A stretch of DNA of 46,771 nucleotides from Bacillota bacterium (GCA_023621995.1 JAMOAB010000073.1:1-46771), one strand, 5' to 3'; counted from the stretch's first letter, positions 8,261-17,541 are shown. The notes: generated from the letters alone by a model not told the origin. Program-made: numbers and translations.

Positions 8261-8295
8261 AAGCCTAGATAGAATTTATCTTGGCTTATTTTTTA
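8258..8295 (+). terminator. terminator upstream of terminase gene
   Basis: AATAAGCC (8258-8265) pairs with GGCTTATT (8283-8290), with an inner stem AGATA/TATCT, followed by a T run. The 5' arm overlaps the -10, so a transcript started here lacks that arm and escapes, while read-through from upstream would stop. Confidence 0.75.
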
Positions 8296-8314
8296 TGCTT
8301 TTAAAGGAGGAATT

Positions 8315-11300
8315 ATGATGGCAAAGATAACAACCACAGAGTTAGTTAATAAGATATTTGCTTTTTGTGAAGCCTATTCTGGAATTGAGCTTTTCCCATA
8401 TCAAGCACAGTTTGGGAAGAGAATAATAAGGTCTGTATTGGAGAATGATGGGGAAGAGATAACAGCTCTTTTCGCAAGACAATGTTTAGTAGGAGATACA
8501 TTAGTTCACATGGCAGATGGAACTAAAAAGCCTATAAAAGAAGTTGAAGTAGGAGAGAAAGTATTAGCATTTGATTATAACACCCTAGTAGAGAGGGAAG
8601 TAATTGACAGTTATAGAGTCGGAAAGAGAGAAGTTTACCGATTAAGATTAAAGAGTGGGTACGAAATTGAATGTACACCAAACCACAGATTTTTAGATAG
8701 AGGAACTAAGATGTTTAAAGAGTTAGCTAGATTTGAAGCAGGAGATGAGATAGGCTACTTAGATGAGAATGGAAAGACTAAATTCTCAAGAATTAAGAGT
8801 ATAACATTTATGGGAGAAAAGGAGACTTATGACCTTGAAGTAGAAGGAGCAGAAAACTTCTTAGCTAATAATATACTAGTGCATAATAGTGGGAAATCAG
8901 AGACAGTAGCTACAATATCTGGAGGATTAGCAATTATTTTACCTATATTAGCTAATATGCCTATGTTTGTTACTGATAGAAGATTGGATATGTTCAAGAA
9001 TGGGATAATGATAGGTATATTTGCACCTACATTAAGACAAGCTCAAATAACATTCTCAAGAATGAAGAAGAGAATGAATAGTATTCATGCTCAAGCTATC
9101 TTATCCGACCCAGAGATAAATATAAGTTTTGATGTATCAAATGGACAGAATATAATTCTTTCTAATGGCTCACTTATTAGTTCACAGTCAGCTAGTGAGG
9201 GCTCTAATATAGAAGGTGACTCATATATGCTTATTATAGTGGATGAGTCACAGGATGTTGGAAACTTCAAGTACTCTAAATGTCTATCAGAGGACACAGA
9301 AGTGTGGTTACCCAATGGCTCCAAGGCAACTATTAAAGATGTTGTAGAGAATAAGATGGATGTAGTGACATTAGATGGGATTAGGACTCCAGATGAGTTT
9401 TATAATAATGGAATACAGCCTGTATATGAACTTACCTTATCTAATGGGAGAAAGATTGAAGCAACAGAAAACCATCAATTCTATGTTAGAAGAAGAATAG
9501 GGAATAGAGTTCCTAAATGGGATACTGTGAGTAATATAGAAGTTGGGGATACCATAGCAGTACCAAAAGAAATGCCTTACTTTGGGGATAAGTATAATCA
9601 AAGACAAGGGCAACTTGTAGGATTTATGCTAGGGGATGGATGCATGACGGGGGATAGTCCAATGATATGTGTAAATAAGAAAGTAAGAGACTATATCATC
9701 CCCTATTTACTTAGAGATTTTGAAAATACTGAATACAAAGAAACAACTTACAATGAGCAGAAAGATTTAAGTGAAGGTTATTTTAAGAGAATTAGTAGGA
9801 AAGGTAATAAAGAAGGGGAGCTAAAGTTATTTTTAAAGGAGTTAGGGATTTGGGGATTAAAAGGCTCTGAAAAAACAATTACTCCCCAGATATTTAATGC
9901 TAGTAAATCATTTTTAAAAGGACTAGTAATGGGTTTAATAGAAAGTGATGGAAGTGTATCTAATAATGAGATAGTATTTAGTAATACTTCTGAAAGCCTT
10001 GTTAGAGGATTTCAAGATATACTTCTTAAATTTGGAGTACCTAGTAGAGTTAGTGTAAGAGAGCAGAATGGCGATTTTGGAAAAAATCCTAAACCTATAT
10101 GGAGTTGCACTATCAAGAGTAAAGAGGGGATATTAAAGTTCTTTGGTGAGTTTGAACTATTTACTAAACAGAAAAAACTAGTCCAATTAGTAAGAAAAAT
10201 CGAAGCTAAGAATGGAAATAGAAAAGTAGTGAATGATGTAAGGAGAGGTAAATTTAGAGATGATATATATTTTGAGAGAGTTGTTAGCAAAAAGTTAATA
10301 GGAGAAAAGCCAACTTACTGCTTGAAAGTAGAGGGAAGAAACTTTATAGCTAACGGGATTGTATCGTCTAACTCAATCTCACCCATGGGAGCTTTCTACA
10401 ATGCTACTAAGATACTTATAGGAACATCAACAACTCAAAAAGGCTTCTTCTATGAGTCTATTGAGAGAAATAAGAAGGAATATGCTAATGGAGGAAAGAG
10501 AAATCACTTTGAGTATAATTATAAAACAGTAATTAAGTATAACCCTAAGTATGAGAAGTATATAGAAGGAGAGAAGAAGAGAATAGGAGAACATTCAATA
10601 ACGGGGGATAGAAATGTTACAGTTAGGATAAATGGATTGATTACTACAATACCTATAGAGGAGCTTTATAACTTATTTAGTAATGCTAGTAATCAAGGGG
10701 AAGGAAAGGTAGCACCTACAAATTTAGAGGCTCTTTCAGCTTCAAAAGGTAAAGTAATAAATAGTTTATTTGACCTAAAGGAATATCATTTAACTCCGAA
10801 GCAAATACCTATTATAAAAGCTCTGCAAGAAATAGGGCATACAAATTACAATTATAAACAATTGATAGCAGAAAAAACAGGATTGAGCTTAAATAGAGTA
10901 TCTCATGTATTAGCCTATGTTAGAAAATTAATGAAGCAGGGATATTATTATGAAATAGTACCTGAATGGAATAAGGTAACTAATATTATCAAACATAAAA
11001 ATAAACATAATATTTATAGAATGAGTAATGGGCAGGGAGAAATAGTAGTTACTGAATGTCACTCTTTAATGGAAGTAGCAAAGGATGGACTAAGAGAAGT
11101 TAAACCACTACAAGCATCTGATTTGTATAGGATAAGAGAAATCCCGATTGACAGTTATTTAGACTTTGTGGATTTTAATTTCCTTTTAGATTTGAATACT
11201 GAAATATATAATGAACATAGTTTTACTCAATTTGTAAAAGAAGATGGATTTATAAAGTTAGTATCTAGGAGAGATAAAACCCCTAGTATAAGGATAAGGG

Positions 11301-13693
11301 AGAAACTTGAAGTAGGCTCCGAAGAATATAAAGCCTTTTGTAGGATACTTGGAGCTTATGTTTCAGAAGGACATGTTTTACAAAGAGATTTAACCGCAGG
11401 AATTTCAAGTAATAATATTGAATGGATTCGTCAGTTACAGAAGGATGTGCAACTAGTGTTTAATTATAATGCTCCTATAGTTATTAGCAATAAATTAAAC
11501 TCTAAAGGGGAAAATTATGATGAAACGTACAGACTTTGCTTAAATAGGAAATTAATTGGAATTATTTTAAAAATATTATGTGGGCAGGGAAGTCATAATA
11601 AAAAGATACCTAATTTCTTATTTAACGTAAGTGGAGATAATGTAAAAGATTTCTTAAAGTATTTAGTTGAAGGTGATGGATATAAGATAAAAGGAGAAAG
11701 TAACTTTGGATACATTACTGCTTCACTTCAATTAGCTAGTGGATTACAATTATTACTAACCCAATTAGGGAGAAGTGTCCATGTACAAAGGAATAAAAAT
11801 GGGTATTATATATTAAAAACTCAAGAAGAGGGGATTTTAAATAGACGAACTAAGTTAGAGTTAGAATTATTAGGTAAGAATAATTATGAATATGTCTATG
11901 ACTTGGAAGTGGAAAATGCTCATACATTTGTAGATAGTTTAGGACAAGTGTTGCTTCATAACTCGGATGAGTTCCAAATGTCTTATAATTTAAAGTGGAT
12001 ATTAGAGAGAGGTATGTTTGTTAGTGGGAAGTTATTTGATGAGTTAGCAGACCCTCATAGGGGACTCTCTATAATGGATACTAAGAACTCCCATGTAGTA
12101 GGAATAGACTTAGGAAAGAAACAAGATAGTACAGTTATAACAGTATTAGAAGTAGACTGGGATAATCCTACAATAGTAGATAAAGCACAGGAAGCAGGAG
12201 TACCAGATTATATAGCCTATCCAGTATTCATTAAAGCATGGAAAGAGATACAGGGAGACAACTGGAATGAGCAGTATGACATTATAATGGACTTTCTAAG
12301 TAACTTTAATGTAGTAAGAATAGTAATGGATGCTACAGGAGTAGGGGATGCAATATATGATAGATTAAGAGCTAACTTAAATTATGAAGTAGTTCCTTAT
12401 GTACTTAGTAGACAATCTAAGAGTGATTTATACAAGCACTTAAATTCAGAGTTCAGAGCTAAGAGAGTTCGCTATCCAGCAGATGAAGAGACAAGGGAGA
12501 CAATAGAGTTCAAAAAATTTCAACAGCAATTCTTAGATTTAGAGAAGGGATATAGTGGGCAGTTAATGGTAGTATCTCACCCAAATATAGCAGGAGCACA
12601 TGATGACTACTGCTTATCTCTAAACACTGAAATACTAACAAAACGAGGTTTCTTAAAGTACAACGAACTTACAGAAAATGATTTAGTAGCTAAAGTTGAA
12701 AATAACAAGATAACCTATGTAAAACCAAACAAAGTAATAATAAAGGATTATAAAGGGAAGATGTATAGATTTAAGTCTAAAGATTTATGTTTAGAAGTTA
12801 CAGAGAACCATAAGATGTTATTAAGAGATAAGGCTAAGAGGGAATTAATAACATTATCTCAAGAGTTAACTTTAAAAAGTAGTAAAACCTTATATAGTAA
12901 CTTTAGTATTCCAGTAGCCCCAATTCAAGATGAAAAGGAATACCCTATATCAGATGAATTATTAAAATTATGTGCATGGTTAATTACAGAAGGTTGGATA
13001 AATAAAGATAATAAATACAACTCATATAGATACTCCGTAGCCCAATCAAGTAATAAAGAAGGACATAATAGAATAAGTTCCTATATAGCTAAGCTAGAGT
13101 TAGAGCCTTACGTATATACAAGAGGAGACGGAGTAACTTATTGGACATTCCATAAGAAAGATAATGAATTGTTTGATAACATACTAAAAGAAGGTATTCA
13201 CAGAATACCTAGAGAGTGGCTAAGTAATTTATCACAAAGACAACTAAAGTTATTATTAGATGAACTTATGTTAGGGGATGGGACATTATCAAGGAATACT
13301 TACCACACAAAAAGTTTAGAGTTAGCTAGAGATTTTCAAGAGTTAGCTCATAAAGTTGGGATAAAAACATCTATTAGAAAGCAAGTTAGACAGAATAATC
13401 ATACTATGTACGCTTGTTATTTAATGAAGCAAGATGAAACTAGAATACAATCTTATGATGTATATAACTATAAAGGTAAAGTTTGGTGTGTTAATGTAGA
13501 TAATGGATTTATAGTAACTAGATGTGACAATAAAATAGCTGTAACAGGAAATTGTGATAGCTTGGCTCTAGCAGTATGGGGAGCTAAAGGGGATGAAGTG
13601 TATAGACCAGTAACAGAGAAAGAGAATATATATAAGAAAGCATCATCTAATTTTGTTCAAGCAATAAACAGATTTACAGCTAAAAGAAGATAA
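8315..13693 (+). CDS. terL: terminase large subunit carrying four inteins
   Basis: ATPase-nuclease that cuts and packages phage DNA. The 1792-codon frame holds 1269 intein codons; the spliced protein would be 523 residues, a usual TerL size. Extein motifs: Walker A FARQ-SGKSE (split by intein 1), Walker B YMLIIVDESQD, a coupling region KSISPMGAFYNA (split by intein 2), IGTSTTQKG, the RNase H-like nuclease motif GIDLGKKQDST, VRIVMDATGVGD, and HDDY-CDSLALA (split by intein 4). Intein 3 lies between ATPase and nuclease domains (GEH-SDEFQMS). ATG codons at 8315 and 8318 both follow AAAGGAGG; 8318 has better spacing (7 bases). No small terminase gene is recognisable next to it. The portal gene follows 14 bases later. 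Confidence 0.95.
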   Translation: MMAKITTTELVNKIFAFCEAYSGIELFPYQAQFGKRIIRSVLENDGEEITALFARQCLVGDTLVHMADGTKKPIKEVEVGEKVLAFDYNTLVEREVIDSYRVGKREVYRLRLKSGYEIECTPNHRFLDRGTKMFKELARFEAGDEIGYLDENGKTKFSRIKSITFMGEKETYDLEVEGAENFLANNILVHNSGKSETVATISGGLAIILPILANMPMFVTDRRLDMFKNGIMIGIFAPTLRQAQITFSRMKKRMNSIHAQAILSDPEINISFDVSNGQNIILSNGSLISSQSASEGSNIEGDSYMLIIVDESQDVGNFKYSKCLSEDTEVWLPNGSKATIKDVVENKMDVVTLDGIRTPDEFYNNGIQPVYELTLSNGRKIEATENHQFYVRRRIGNRVPKWDTVSNIEVGDTIAVPKEMPYFGDKYNQRQGQLVGFMLGDGCMTGDSPMICVNKKVRDYIIPYLLRDFENTEYKETTYNEQKDLSEGYFKRISRKGNKEGELKLFLKELGIWGLKGSEKTITPQIFNASKSFLKGLVMGLIESDGSVSNNEIVFSNTSESLVRGFQDILLKFGVPSRVSVREQNGDFGKNPKPIWSCTIKSKEGILKFFGEFELFTKQKKLVQLVRKIEAKNGNRKVVNDVRRGKFRDDIYFERVVSKKLIGEKPTYCLKVEGRNFIANGIVSSNSISPMGAFYNATKILIGTSTTQKGFFYESIERNKKEYANGGKRNHFEYNYKTVIKYNPKYEKYIEGEKKRIGEHSITGDRNVTVRINGLITTIPIEELYNLFSNASNQGEGKVAPTNLEALSASKGKVINSLFDLKEYHLTPKQIPIIKALQEIGHTNYNYKQLIAEKTGLSLNRVSHVLAYVRKLMKQGYYYEIVPEWNKVTNIIKHKNKHNIYRMSNGQGEIVVTECHSLMEVAKDGLREVKPLQASDLYRIREIPIDSYLDFVDFNFLLDLNTEIYNEHSFTQFVKEDGFIKLVSRRDKTPSIRIREKLEVGSEEYKAFCRILGAYVSEGHVLQRDLTAGISSNNIEWIRQLQKDVQLVFNYNAPIVISNKLNSKGENYDETYRLCLNRKLIGIILKILCGQGSHNKKIPNFLFNVSGDNVKDFLKYLVEGDGYKIKGESNFGYITASLQLASGLQLLLTQLGRSVHVQRNKNGYYILKTQEEGILNRRTKLELELLGKNNYEYVYDLEVENAHTFVDSLGQVLLHNSDEFQMSYNLKWILERGMFVSGKLFDELADPHRGLSIMDTKNSHVVGIDLGKKQDSTVITVLEVDWDNPTIVDKAQEAGVPDYIAYPVFIKAWKEIQGDNWNEQYDIIMDFLSNFNVVRIVMDATGVGDAIYDRLRANLNYEVVPYVLSRQSKSDLYKHLNSEFRAKRVRYPADEETRETIEFKKFQQQFLDLEKGYSGQLMVVSHPNIAGAHDDYCLSLNTEILTKRGFLKYNELTENDLVAKVENNKITYVKPNKVIIKDYKGKMYRFKSKDLCLEVTENHKMLLRDKAKRELITLSQELTLKSSKTLYSNFSIPVAPIQDEKEYPISDELLKLCAWLITEGWINKDNKYNSYRYSVAQSSNKEGHNRISSYIAKLELEPYVYTRGDGVTYWTFHKKDNELFDNILKEGIHRIPREWLSNLSQRQLKLLLDELMLGDGTLSRNTYHTKSLELARDFQELAHKVGIKTSIRKQVRQNNHTMYACYLMKQDETRIQSYDVYNYKGKVWCVNVDNGFIVTRCDNKIAVTGNCDSLALAVWGAKGDEVYRPVTEKENIYKKASSNFVQAINRFTAKRR
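8483..8887 (+). mobile_element. TerL intein 1 (mini-intein) in Walker A
   Basis: 135 codons. It begins CLVGDTLVHMADGTKKPI, has CTPNHRFL as block B and ends NNILVHN followed by Ser. No LAGLIDADG or HNH segment is present, so it is a Hint-only mini-intein that can splice but not home by itself. Splicing restores FARQ-SGKSE, the ATP-binding loop; without it TerL cannot bind ATP. Confidence 0.93.
9281..10372 (+). mobile_element. TerL intein 2 after Walker B, with LAGLIDADG endonuclease
   Basis: 364 codons from CLSEDTEVWLPNGS to ANGIVSSN, followed by Ser. Block B is ATENHQFY. LVGFMLGDGCM and GLVMGLIESDGSV are the two endonuclease helices. The residue before the terminal Asn is Ser, not the usual His. 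Splicing gives NFKYSK-SISPMG, 14 residues after the DESQD motif. Confidence 0.9.
10595..11962 (+). mobile_element. TerL intein 3, Ser-initiated, with LAGLIDADG endonuclease
   Basis: 456 codons, the longest of the set. It begins with Ser (SITGDRNVTVRINGL), a known alternative first residue, and ends QVLLHN followed by Ser. VTECHSLMEV fits block B. ILGAYVSEGHV and YLVEGDGYKI fit the endonuclease helices. About 100 residues with helical, winged-helix-like character separate block A from block B, longer than in the other inteins, possibly an extra DNA-recognition domain. Splicing gives RIGEH-SDEFQ. Confidence 0.88.
12611..13552 (+). mobile_element. TerL intein 4 in the nuclease HDD motif, with LAGLIDADG endonuclease
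   Basis: 314 codons from CLSLNTEILTKRGF to KIAVTGN, followed by Cys. VTENHKMLL is block B; LCAWLITEGWI and LLLDELMLGDGTL are endonuclease helices. The penultimate residue is Gly rather than His. Splicing restores HDDY-CDSLALA, the metal-binding motif of the nuclease active site. Confidence 0.9.
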
Positions 13694-13707
13694 GGAGGAG
13701 ATAAATT

Positions 13708-15306
13708 ATGGCTTATGATTTTGTCAGTAAAACGAGCTTTACAGATATGATGAATATTAGTCTCTTAAGTTTAGGGGAACAATTAAATCCAGAAGATGTT
13801 AAGAGATTATCTGAATATCGTAGGAAGTGGAATTTCTATGAAGGTTATCATTGGGAGGAGCTACCTCCAAGTGGGAAAGCAGAAGTAACAAAGAATTACT
13901 GTAGAGCATTTGTTAATAAGTTTGTAGCGTTTGAGCTAGGGAAGGGATTTAGCATAAAAATGAAACCTCATGTAGAGGAAGCAATAGTACCTTACTTAAA
14001 TGAAGTATGGGATGATAATAAAAAAGAGCAGTTCTGTTTAGAGTTAGGGCAAACTAAGAGTGTAACAGGAGATGCGTGGATACAAGTAACTTTCCAACCT
14101 AAGTTTAATGATGATGGTACTCTTAATCCAAATTTCTATGACCCATACGATGAGTACGAGAAGGGGAGAGTAAGAGTAGTAGTAGTACCCCCTCATATAT
14201 GCTTCCCAGAGTATGATGATGGATATGATAAGGAAGTAATGAGAAAGTTCACTATCATGTATCCTATTAGACAAAATCCAGATGAGCCTAGTAAGACCAG
14301 AACACTTGTATATAAACAAGTGTGGTATAGAGATAGAGTGGAAGTGTACTATGGAAAAGACTTAGCAGGGACTTATGTAAATAAATATGGAATTATTCCT
14401 TTCTTTCATTGTAAGAACTTACCCCTAGCTGGAAGGAATACTGGAGCAAGTGATTTAGATGACCTTATTCCACTAAATGTAGAGCTTAATTTGAAGAGTT
14501 CAGATGTATCTGAAATTATAGACTACCACAGTGCTCCAGTAACAGTAGTGTATGGAGCAAGAATAGGGCAACTTGAAAAGGGAGCTAATAAAGTATGGGG
14601 AGGGCTACCAAAGGATGGAAAAGTAGAGAACCTAGAACTAAGAGGAGACCTTTCAGCAAGTACTAACTATATTCAAGACCTTAAACGAGCTATGCACGAA
14701 ATAGGAGGAATACCAGAAGGAGCATTAGGAAAGGAGACAGCTATTAGTAATACATCTGGAGTAGCACTTCAAGTAACAATGCTACCTCTTATAGAGAAAG
14801 TACAACAGAAGAGAGCTCTAACAGCTCAATGTCTTAGAGAAGTTAATAAGTTCATTATTAAGATAGGATTAGAAGAGGGACTAATAGACGCAGACCTATC
14901 AAAGTGGAGGAAGGATGACAGATATTCAAAGGACATCTACCAAAATGAAATAATCTTTGAGGATAACTTACCAAAAGATAAGTTAGTAGAGATACAAGCT
15001 ATCCAATTAGAGATGAAGTTAGGACTTGAAGATAGAGAAGGTGGAATGAAGAGGTTAGGAAAGAAAGACATCCAGAGAAGATTAGAAGAGATAGATAGAG
15101 ATAGAGAAGAGTACCCAGAGATATATGGACTTCCTACAGAGGAAGAGAAAGAAGCTATGAAACAAGGTTTAGAGTTTAAGAAAAAACAATCTAAAGAAAA
15201 AGATATTATGAAGAGAGACCTCAATGAGAATAAAGCTAATAATGATGGACAAGTCAATGCAGGATTTACCAATTCTCCAGAGAAACAACAGAGTACTAAC
15301 TCTTAG
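13708..15306 (+). CDS. portal protein
   Basis: 532 residues. It follows the terminase gene directly and has the SPP1 gp6-like portal character: WNFYEGYHWEELP near the start, FVNKFVAFELGKGFSIKM, IPFFHCKNLPLAGRNTGASDLDDLIPLNVELN and GIPEGALGKETAISNTSGVALQ. The last about 80 residues are charged and helical, ending in an Asn/Gln-rich tail. Twelve subunits form the ring through which DNA enters the head. Ribosome site AAGGAGG upstream. The stop codon lies in the loop of a 27-base hairpin. Confidence 0.9.
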   Translation: MAYDFVSKTSFTDMMNISLLSLGEQLNPEDVKRLSEYRRKWNFYEGYHWEELPPSGKAEVTKNYCRAFVNKFVAFELGKGFSIKMKPHVEEAIVPYLNEVWDDNKKEQFCLELGQTKSVTGDAWIQVTFQPKFNDDGTLNPNFYDPYDEYEKGRVRVVVVPPHICFPEYDDGYDKEVMRKFTIMYPIRQNPDEPSKTRTLVYKQVWYRDRVEVYYGKDLAGTYVNKYGIIPFFHCKNLPLAGRNTGASDLDDLIPLNVELNLKSSDVSEIIDYHSAPVTVVYGARIGQLEKGANKVWGGLPKDGKVENLELRGDLSASTNYIQDLKRAMHEIGGIPEGALGKETAISNTSGVALQVTMLPLIEKVQQKRALTAQCLREVNKFIIKIGLEEGLIDADLSKWRKDDRYSKDIYQNEIIFEDNLPKDKLVEIQAIQLEMKLGLEDREGGMKRLGKKDIQRRLEEIDRDREEYPEIYGLPTEEEKEAMKQGLEFKKKQSKEKDIMKRDLNENKANNDGQVNAGFTNSPEKQQSTNS

Positions 15307-15325
15307 TGAGTTAGTACTTCTTCTC
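15292..15325 (+). terminator. hairpin at end of portal gene, probable terminator
   Basis: AGTACTAACTC (15292-15302) and GAGTTAGTACT (15308-15318) are perfect inverted repeats with a 5-base loop containing the portal stop codon, then a T-rich stretch TCTTCTCTT. The weak T run makes it a moderate terminator. Confidence 0.55.
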
Positions 15326-15357
15326 TTGTAATAATAAAACTTTTTCTGTCAAGTGGG

Positions 15358-15386
15358 TTGTTTAAAATAATTTTATATAGTACAAT
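15358..15386 (+). promoter_or_regulatory. promoter for the scaffold and capsid genes
   Basis: TTGTTT (15358-15363), 17 bases, TACAAT (15381-15386). The flanks share GTCAAG, TTTAAA and TTTTATA with the promoter before terL. It lies about 100 bases before the 52-aa gene, leaving a long leader in which I see no other structure. Confidence 0.6.
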
Positions 15387-15491
15387 TACTATTGATAAGA
15401 ATTATCATTAGATGTATTGTGGTTTTAATGTAGAATTAATTTTGTCCTCATTACTTATTATATAAATTAAAATCCAAAGGAGGTAATTTGC

Positions 15492-15650
15492 ATGGCTAAA
15501 GACCTATATCATGGAGATGGCAATTCAACAGTAAGAAGTTCTATTCCTACTAAAATTAAGAATAAGGCTGGAAAGACTGACCCAGAGATAAAAAATGCTG
15601 GGAAATTGCTAAAAACCAAGAAGAAAGTTCAAAAAGGCTGGAGTAAGTAA
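15492..15650 (+). CDS. small basic head-region protein, 52 aa
   Basis: Frame MAKDLYHGDGNSTVRSS to KKVQKGWSK, preceded by AAAGGAGGT 10 bases upstream. Fifteen lysines or arginines make it strongly basic. It sits between portal and scaffold under its own promoter. I do not recognise it; a small head or DNA-binding protein is possible. Confidence 0.6.
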   Translation: MAKDLYHGDGNSTVRSSIPTKIKNKAGKTDPEIKNAGKLLKTKKKVQKGWSK

Positions 15651-15689
15651 TCCAGTAAATACAATTAAATTTTATAAGGAGGATTTATT

Positions 15690-16460
15690 ATGAAAACCAA
15701 CAAGACATTATTGGAGAAAGTGTTAGAGAGATTAAACATGGGAATTAGACAAACACTTGCTGATGAAGGAGAGGGGGAAGGTAATACTCCAGCACAGCCA
15801 GATGGAGGAAACCAAGACCCAACACCTAACACTCCACCGACTCAACCTAATATAGATTTTGAGAGCTTAATTGCTAAAGCTCGTAAGGAAGAAAAAGAAA
15901 AACTCTACCCAGAAATCACTAAGTTGAAGGAAGAAGTGGAGAAGAAGGTGGCTCGAATTAATGAGTTGTTATTAGCTATAGGAGAGAAGGATGAAATCAT
16001 ATCTCAAAAAGATAAAGAGATAAAAGAGTTAAAAAATAACTCTAAAAAGTCAGATAGTCAAGAAGTGAAAGATTTAAAGATAAAAATTACAGAGCTAGAG
16101 AATAAACTAGCAGAGAAAGATAGAGAGATAAATACAATTAAATTAGCTAGTTATAGGGACAAGAAGATAGCAGAAGCAGGAGGAGAATTAATCCCAGAAT
16201 TAGTTACTGGAAATAGTGAAGAGGAAATTGACTTATCAATAGAGAAAGCTAAAGAACGATATAGAGAAATCGTTAGTAAAATAACTTCTCAACAGTCAAT
16301 AAAACCTCAAAATTCTAATAACATACCTCCAGCAAACCCTAACACTAGCACATTTACTAACAGTCAAGTAAGTACACAAAGTTTAAGTGGACTTAATCTT
16401 ATGACCCCAGAGGGAAGAGCAGAGTATGAAAGGATACGAAAACAACTGGGGCTAAAATAA
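15690..16460 (+). CDS. head scaffold protein
   Basis: 256 residues, directly before the capsid gene as scaffolds are. After an acidic, Pro/Gln/Asn-rich stretch (30-52) there is a long charged coiled coil (about 58-152, KLKEEVEKKVARINELL and similar heptads), then AEAGGELIPELVTGNSEEEID, and a short C-terminal segment (MTPEGRAEYERIRKQLGL) that may bind the capsid protein. Scaffolds guide capsid assembly and leave before packaging. No protease motif seen. Ribosome site AAGGAGG. Confidence 0.8.
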   Translation: MKTNKTLLEKVLERLNMGIRQTLADEGEGEGNTPAQPDGGNQDPTPNTPPTQPNIDFESLIAKARKEEKEKLYPEITKLKEEVEKKVARINELLLAIGEKDEIISQKDKEIKELKNNSKKSDSQEVKDLKIKITELENKLAEKDREINTIKLASYRDKKIAEAGGELIPELVTGNSEEEIDLSIEKAKERYREIVSKITSQQSIKPQNSNNIPPANPNTSTFTNSQVSTQSLSGLNLMTPEGRAEYERIRKQLGLK

Positions 16461-16487
16461 TGGACAATTAAAAGGAGGAGAATAAAT

Positions 16488-17531
16488 ATGAATAAATTAC
16501 TTAAATTATTCATTAGAACAGCTAGAGCTGATGAAATCAATACAGTAACTCAACCTACTGGCACACAACTAGATGGAGGTACTGCTATCAAATTAGACAA
16601 CCATGTTAGAACTGTTTACTCAAAGGAAATCGAATTTAAGGCTATGCCTATTATGAGATTTGTTCAATTTGCTAAAGTTAAAACTGAATTAGGGACTCAA
16701 CCCGGTCTTACAATTCAGATGATGACTTATAACAACTTGAAAAAAGGTGGAGCATTAACAGAGGGAGTAAGAATGTCTCCACAAAGTTTAAGCTCAACAA
16801 TGAAGTCCATTACTGTAGGTGAAAGAGGAAATGCTGTAGCTGTTTCAGAACTAGCATTAAAAGCATCTTTTACAGACATTATGGCAGATGCTACAACTCT
16901 ATTATCACGTGATGTTGCTTTAACACTTGATACAGAGTTAAGAGATACAGCTCTTTCTGGAGCTAATGTAATCTATGGTAGAAAAGCTGATGAAGCTAAA
17001 ATAGATTCTAGGGCTGATATTACAAAAGATAACGTATTAACAGTAGCTACAATTAAGGATGCTGTAGAGATATTAGCTACAAACAATACTCCTAAGTTCC
17101 AAGGAGCTTATTATATTTGTTTCGTACATCCACATCAATCAAGAGTTCTTAGAGACGACCCTGCATGGGTAGAAGCATCTAAGTATGGAGCTCCAGACCA
17201 ATTATTTACTGGAGAAATCGGTAGGATTGACGATGTTCGTTTCATTGAGACTACCTTAATGTGTAATGGAGCTGTGGGGAAAGATGACCCAGCTTACAAA
17301 GCAGAATTGTTATTAGACCCAGATGGTACTGCTGACTCTGGAGATGAAGTTCCAGTATATCAAGCTGTTCTATTTGGAGAAGATTACTATGCTTATGCTG
17401 TAGGACTTCCAGTAGAGCTAAGAGACAACGGAGTTACAGACTTCGGTAGAGAGCATGGATTAGCTTGGTATGCAATTTGGGGAACAGGATTACTTCACCC
17501 AGAGAGAGGAGTAGTTATAGAGACTGCTTAA
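16488..17531 (+). CDS. major capsid protein (N4 gp56-like family)
   Basis: 347 residues with the HK97-type order of this family: MRFVQFAKVKTELG, GGALTEGVRMSPQSLSS, GNAVAVSELALKASF, DVALTLDTELRDTAL, YYICFVHPHQSRVLRDDPAW, GEIGRIDDVRFIET and DYYAYAVGLPVELR. Codon use is richer in GCT, CGT and ATC than in neighbours, as expected for the most highly translated gene. The first about 15 residues (MNKLLKLFIRTARA) are basic and hydrophobic. Ribosome site AAAGGAGGAG; a strong terminator hairpin follows. Confidence 0.9.
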   Translation: MNKLLKLFIRTARADEINTVTQPTGTQLDGGTAIKLDNHVRTVYSKEIEFKAMPIMRFVQFAKVKTELGTQPGLTIQMMTYNNLKKGGALTEGVRMSPQSLSSTMKSITVGERGNAVAVSELALKASFTDIMADATTLLSRDVALTLDTELRDTALSGANVIYGRKADEAKIDSRADITKDNVLTVATIKDAVEILATNNTPKFQGAYYICFVHPHQSRVLRDDPAWVEASKYGAPDQLFTGEIGRIDDVRFIETTLMCNGAVGKDDPAYKAELLLDPDGTADSGDEVPVYQAVLFGEDYYAYAVGLPVELRDNGVTDFGREHGLAWYAIWGTGLLHPERGVVIETA

Positions 17532-17541
17532 AATATAAACT

